A stretch of 38,018 bases of DNA, from assembly GCA_964529555.1 (NCBI GenBank), contig CAZGWV010000024.1:1-38018 (forward strand), written 5' to 3'. The translations under genes were made by a program, and so were the position numbers. Below, piece after piece: positions 35,350 through 38,018 of this stretch. Numbering within the stretch: position 1 is the stretch's first letter; each line of letters begins with the position of its first letter. The DNA is from UBA7672 sp964529555 (lineage in GTDB: Bacteria; Pseudomonadota; Alphaproteobacteria; Caulobacterales; Hyphomonadaceae). Below the pieces are notes generated by a model. That model was not told the origin of the DNA and made no database searches. It saw nothing but the letters and a program-made list of their open reading frames with translations.

Positions 35350-36981
35350 TCAGGCTTCAGCGTAGAATTCACGATAGGTCTGCCGCAGCACATTCTTCTG
35401 AAGCTTGCCGGTCGCCGTGTAGGGCAGCGACTGAACCAGGATGAGGTCATCGGGAACCTGCCAGCGCGCAAATCGTGTCGCGAGGTAGGCCAGAATGTCC
35501 TCACGGCGCGGCGATGACTCGGGCGCGGCAACAACCAGCAGGAGAGGGCGCTCCTGCCATTTGGGATGCGGCACGCCGATCACGGCTGCTTCGCGAACGT
35601 CGGGATGCGCAATCGCGGCATTCTCCAGGTCCACCGAAGAAATCCACTCGCCGCCTGACTTGATGATATCCTTCGAACGGTCCGTAAGCTGGAGCGTGCC
35701 GTTCTTGTGGATCTTGGCGACGTCGCCGGTCGGGAGCCAACCCTCAGCGTTGACGGCTGGCGTTTCGGCTCTGAAATACCGCTCCACCACCCAGGGCCCG
35801 CGCACTTGCAGGTCGCCCGTGGCGGCGCCGTCATGCGGTAGCGCACGCCCGTCCTCGTCCACGATGCGCAAATCAACGCCGTAGATCGCGCGGCCTTGCA
35901 ATGTCTGGAAATCATGCCGGCGCTGGGCGTCCATGAGCGCATGTTCCGGCAGGGGGGCGCCGACAGTCGCCAGCGGGCTGGTCTCGGTCATCCCCCAGGC
36001 GTGGATCACATAGACGCCAAGCATGTAGTCGAACCGCTCGATCAGGCTACGCGGCGCAGCAGATCCGCCAACAAGCACACGCTCCAGCGCCAGACCCGAA
36101 AGATCCAGCCGGTCGCGATGGGTCGCAATGTAATCGAGGAAGCTGAGCCACACGGTCGGAACGCCAAGGCTGAACGTGCAGTGCTCGCTCTTCATAAGGT
36201 TGAAGATGCTTTCCCCATCCACGGCCGCGCCGGGCAGGATCAGCCGCGCGCCACACATCGCGGCGGCAAACGGCACGCCCCATGCGTTGACGTGGAACAG
36301 AGGCGTCACCAGCAGCACGCAATCGCGGGTCGAAAGCGCCATGCCGTCAGCCGTCAACACCGTATAGGCGTGCAGAATCAGCGAACGATGGCTGTAGAGA
36401 ACACCTTTCGGCTCACCAGTCGTGCCCGACGTGTAGCAGAGGATTGCTCCTGCCTTTTCCTCGACAGGCGTCCAGGACTCATCGCCATTCTCGGAAACGA
36501 GCAGGCTTTCATAGCTGCGCAGTCCGGGTAGCTCGATGCCTTTCAGGCCGGCATCGTCCGACAGGCAGATATAGCCACGCACATTTGGAAGCAGCGGCGA
36601 AAGCTTCTCCAGAACCTTCCCGAAGGCGGGGTCGAAGAAAACATACTGGTTCCCGGCATGGCCCAGAATGTAGCTCACCTGCTCGGGAAACAGCCGCGGG
36701 TTCACCGTGTTCAGAATCGCCCCCGCGCCCGTCACGCCGTAATAGAGCTCGATGTGCCGGCTATGGTTGAACGCCAGGCTGGCGACACGGTCGCCCTGGC
36801 TGATGCCTAGCTTGCGCAAGGCCGACGCAAGCTTGCGCGATCGTGACCAAAGTTCAGCGTAAGTGGTCCGGGTAAGTCCTTCCGGCGTCTTTGAGACGAT
36901 CTCCCGCTCGCCATGGAAGCGCGCAGCATGGTCCAGCAAGGACGACAAAGTAAGCGGAACGTCCTGCATCAGGCCCAGCAT
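35350..36981 (-). CDS. Acyl-CoA ligase (AlkK/FadD type), cluster paralogue
   Basis: A 543-residue AMP-forming ligase, a paralogue of the one at 3843. Shared landmarks include LNTVNPRLFPEQ, YTSGTTGEPKG (183-193), HAWGMTETSPLA, the KSGGEWISSVDLEN hinge and the GKLQKN lysine near the C-terminus. It lacks the Ala-rich N-terminal tail of its paralogue. It ends 26 bases from the convergent IclR gene. Candidate site F lies 86 bases upstream. It may activate a side-chain or ring-cleavage acid. Confidence 0.93.
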   Translation of the reverse strand: MLGLMQDVPLTLSSLLDHAARFHGEREIVSKTPEGLTRTTYAELWSRSRKLASALRKLGISQGDRVASLAFNHSRHIELYYGVTGAGAILNTVNPRLFPEQVSYILGHAGNQYVFFDPAFGKVLEKLSPLLPNVRGYICLSDDAGLKGIELPGLRSYESLLVSENGDESWTPVEEKAGAILCYTSGTTGEPKGVLYSHRSLILHAYTVLTADGMALSTRDCVLLVTPLFHVNAWGVPFAAAMCGARLILPGAAVDGESIFNLMKSEHCTFSLGVPTVWLSFLDYIATHRDRLDLSGLALERVLVGGSAAPRSLIERFDYMLGVYVIHAWGMTETSPLATVGAPLPEHALMDAQRRHDFQTLQGRAIYGVDLRIVDEDGRALPHDGAATGDLQVRGPWVVERYFRAETPAVNAEGWLPTGDVAKIHKNGTLQLTDRSKDIIKSGGEWISSVDLENAAIAHPDVREAAVIGVPHPKWQERPLLLVVAAPESSPRREDILAYLATRFARWQVPDDLILVQSLPYTATGKLQKNVLRQTYREFYAEA

Positions 36982-37066
36982 GGCTTTCCTTTTGCTGATC
37001 GAGTGACCGCGGACATTAGGTCAATGAAACGCGAGATGACGTGAAGGAACAGCCCGGAGGTCGTTT

Positions 37067-37080
37067 TTCACGTACGGGAT
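37067..37080. promoter_or_regulatory. Candidate cluster operator, site F
   Basis: TTCAC-GTAC-GGGAT matches ATCAC-N4-GTGAT at 8 of 10 arm positions. It lies 86 bases from the ligase start and 143 bases from the crotonase-like start, between divergent genes. Confidence 0.4.
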
Positions 37081-37222
37081 ACTTGCCTCTCCCCCCTTTC
37101 CAATCGGACGGGAGAAGAGAAGCATCATCCGTGCGCTGATGGCATTCCGTCCTTGCAGTAGGCGCCCCCCGGAAATCCGCGGCACAGCGGACTATGAAAA
37201 ATAGACCGATAGGGTAGGAAAT

Positions 37223-38018
37223 ATGAGTTTAGCGAAGGCAGGGCTCGCTCATCGTGTATCCGAAATCCGGCCAGCCCGGATGCAGGTTGTTGCACGTCGC
37301 AAGGTCGCGCAGCTCAAGCTGAACTGCCCTGCGCCGGGTAGCTGGGACGCCCAGCACAGCGACGACTTCATCGTCATGCTGCAGAACCACGCCGCCGACC
37401 CGGAAGTCGGCGCGATCCTGTTGCAAGGCAAGCGGCTCTTCTGCGACCGGCCGACACGTGCTGCAGGTCAATCCACCGCCGATCTCGACCGCGTCTATGC
37501 TGCAGTTGCCGACTCCAGGGTTCCCGTGTTTGCGGCTCTCCTGGGTGAATGCTCGGGGACGGGCCTTGAGCTTGCCATCGCCTGCGCCGGAAGGATTGCC
37601 GCGCCAACGAGCATTTTCCGCGATCTCATCGAGAGCAGGGGACGTTTGCCAACGCCGGGCACATTGCGCCGCCTCGGCGAGATGATCGACGTGCAGCACG
37701 CAGCAGACCTCGTCGTCCTTGGCGCATCCTGGTCCGCTCACGAAGCGGCAGCCGCCGGCTTGGTCGACGTCGTTACATCGAAGAACCCGATTGCAGGCGC
37801 GGAATCCCTTCCGTCGAGCGGTCAACTCCGCGAGCGCATGAGCGCCGCCAGGTCCGACGCGATCGAAACGCAGCTCTATGTCACCCGAGTCAATATCCGC
37901 CGCGACTTTCCGAACCGCGAAGGTCCGCTCATGCGGCTGCGTGCACTGGAATACGCGACGCAGCCCTTCCTCGGCCGCAAGCAGCACGACGTTCAACAAC
38001 TCCATGACACCTACGCAA
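37223..38018 (+). CDS. Crotonase-family protein, N-terminal part (possible FadJ-like fusion), cut by window end
   Basis: The frame runs from an ATG at 37223 (TAGGAAAT in front) to the window edge without a stop, giving 265 residues so far. It resembles enoyl-CoA hydratase/isomerase: AILLQGKRLFCD, then ALLGECSGTGLELAIACAGRIAA with the oxyanion and first Glu region, then GRLPTPGTLRRLG for the GxxPGxGGTxRL element, then GASWSAHEAAAAGLVDVV. The usual SAGxD is lost and the second Glu position appears to be Ile. The last 50 residues run on past a normal crotonase domain, as in bifunctional FadB/FadJ proteins. A 3-hydroxyacyl-CoA dehydrogenase domain may follow outside the window. Confidence 0.75.
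   Translation, partial: MSLAKAGLAHRVSEIRPARMQVVARRKVAQLKLNCPAPGSWDAQHSDDFIVMLQNHAADPEVGAILLQGKRLFCDRPTRAAGQSTADLDRVYAAVADSRVPVFAALLGECSGTGLELAIACAGRIAAPTSIFRDLIESRGRLPTPGTLRRLGEMIDVQHAADLVVLGASWSAHEAAAAGLVDVVTSKNPIAGAESLPSSGQLRERMSAARSDAIETQLYVTRVNIRRDFPNREGPLMRLRALEYATQPFLGRKQHDVQQLHDTYA

Noticed and set aside
37229..38005. 258-codon open frame on the minus strand at the right edge
   Set aside because: The plus-strand frame from 37223 reads as a crotonase-family protein and runs off the window, which makes the minus frame its shadow.

Overview
The window comes from a GC-rich Gram-negative bacterium. An outer-membrane TonB-dependent receptor, Sec and lipoprotein signals, short intergenic gaps, ATGA overlaps and GGAGG-type ribosome sites fit an alphaproteobacterium, perhaps of the Caulobacterales, Hyphomonadales or Sphingomonadales type. 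That placement is inference from gene content and style, not from a marker gene.

Bases 1-18166 look like ordinary chromosomal backbone. In order: a REP-like palindrome; GTP-dependent PEP carboxykinase (-); a GDPD-family lipoprotein (-); an acyl-CoA ligase followed by a DUF1499 membrane protein (+); a ParDE-type toxin-antitoxin pair (+) with its own operator; an OppA-type lipoprotein (-); a small exported protein (+); a large lipoprotein of unknown function (-); OppC and OppB permeases (-), where OppB appears to use a CTG start; a three-gene + operon of a DUF442 protein, a metallo-beta-lactamase-fold hydrolase and a histidine phosphatase; SppA (-); and tRNA-Pro(CGG) (-) and tRNA-Gln(TTG) (+).

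From about 18.2 kb, just past tRNA-Gln, to the right edge lies a catabolic gene cluster. It holds a four-gene unit (MFS transporter, SnoaL-like protein, Old Yellow Enzyme, second SnoaL-like protein), a unit of acyl-CoA synthetase plus Baeyer-Villiger-type flavin monooxygenase, a divergent five-gene operon (SDR, degenerate SDR, SMP-30 lactonase, two acyl-CoA dehydrogenases), another SDR, a 910-residue TonB-dependent receptor, an IclR regulator, a second acyl-CoA ligase and a cut-off crotonase-family gene. Read together, these suggest outer-membrane uptake of a cyclic, probably alicyclic, terpenoid or steroid-like compound. Dehydrogenation of an alcohol and reduction of an enone would follow, then insertion of oxygen next to a ketone, opening of the lactone, CoA activation and beta-oxidation of the product.

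The most interesting non-coding signal is a dyad of the form ATCnC-N4-GnGAT in six intergenic gaps of this cluster, and in two of them it is perfectly ATCAC-N4-GTGAT. Four of the six sites lie 78-86 bases upstream of a minus-strand start codon. This points to one regulator, possibly the IclR protein encoded here, controlling the whole set as a regulon. Neither substrate nor regulator can be proven from sequence alone.
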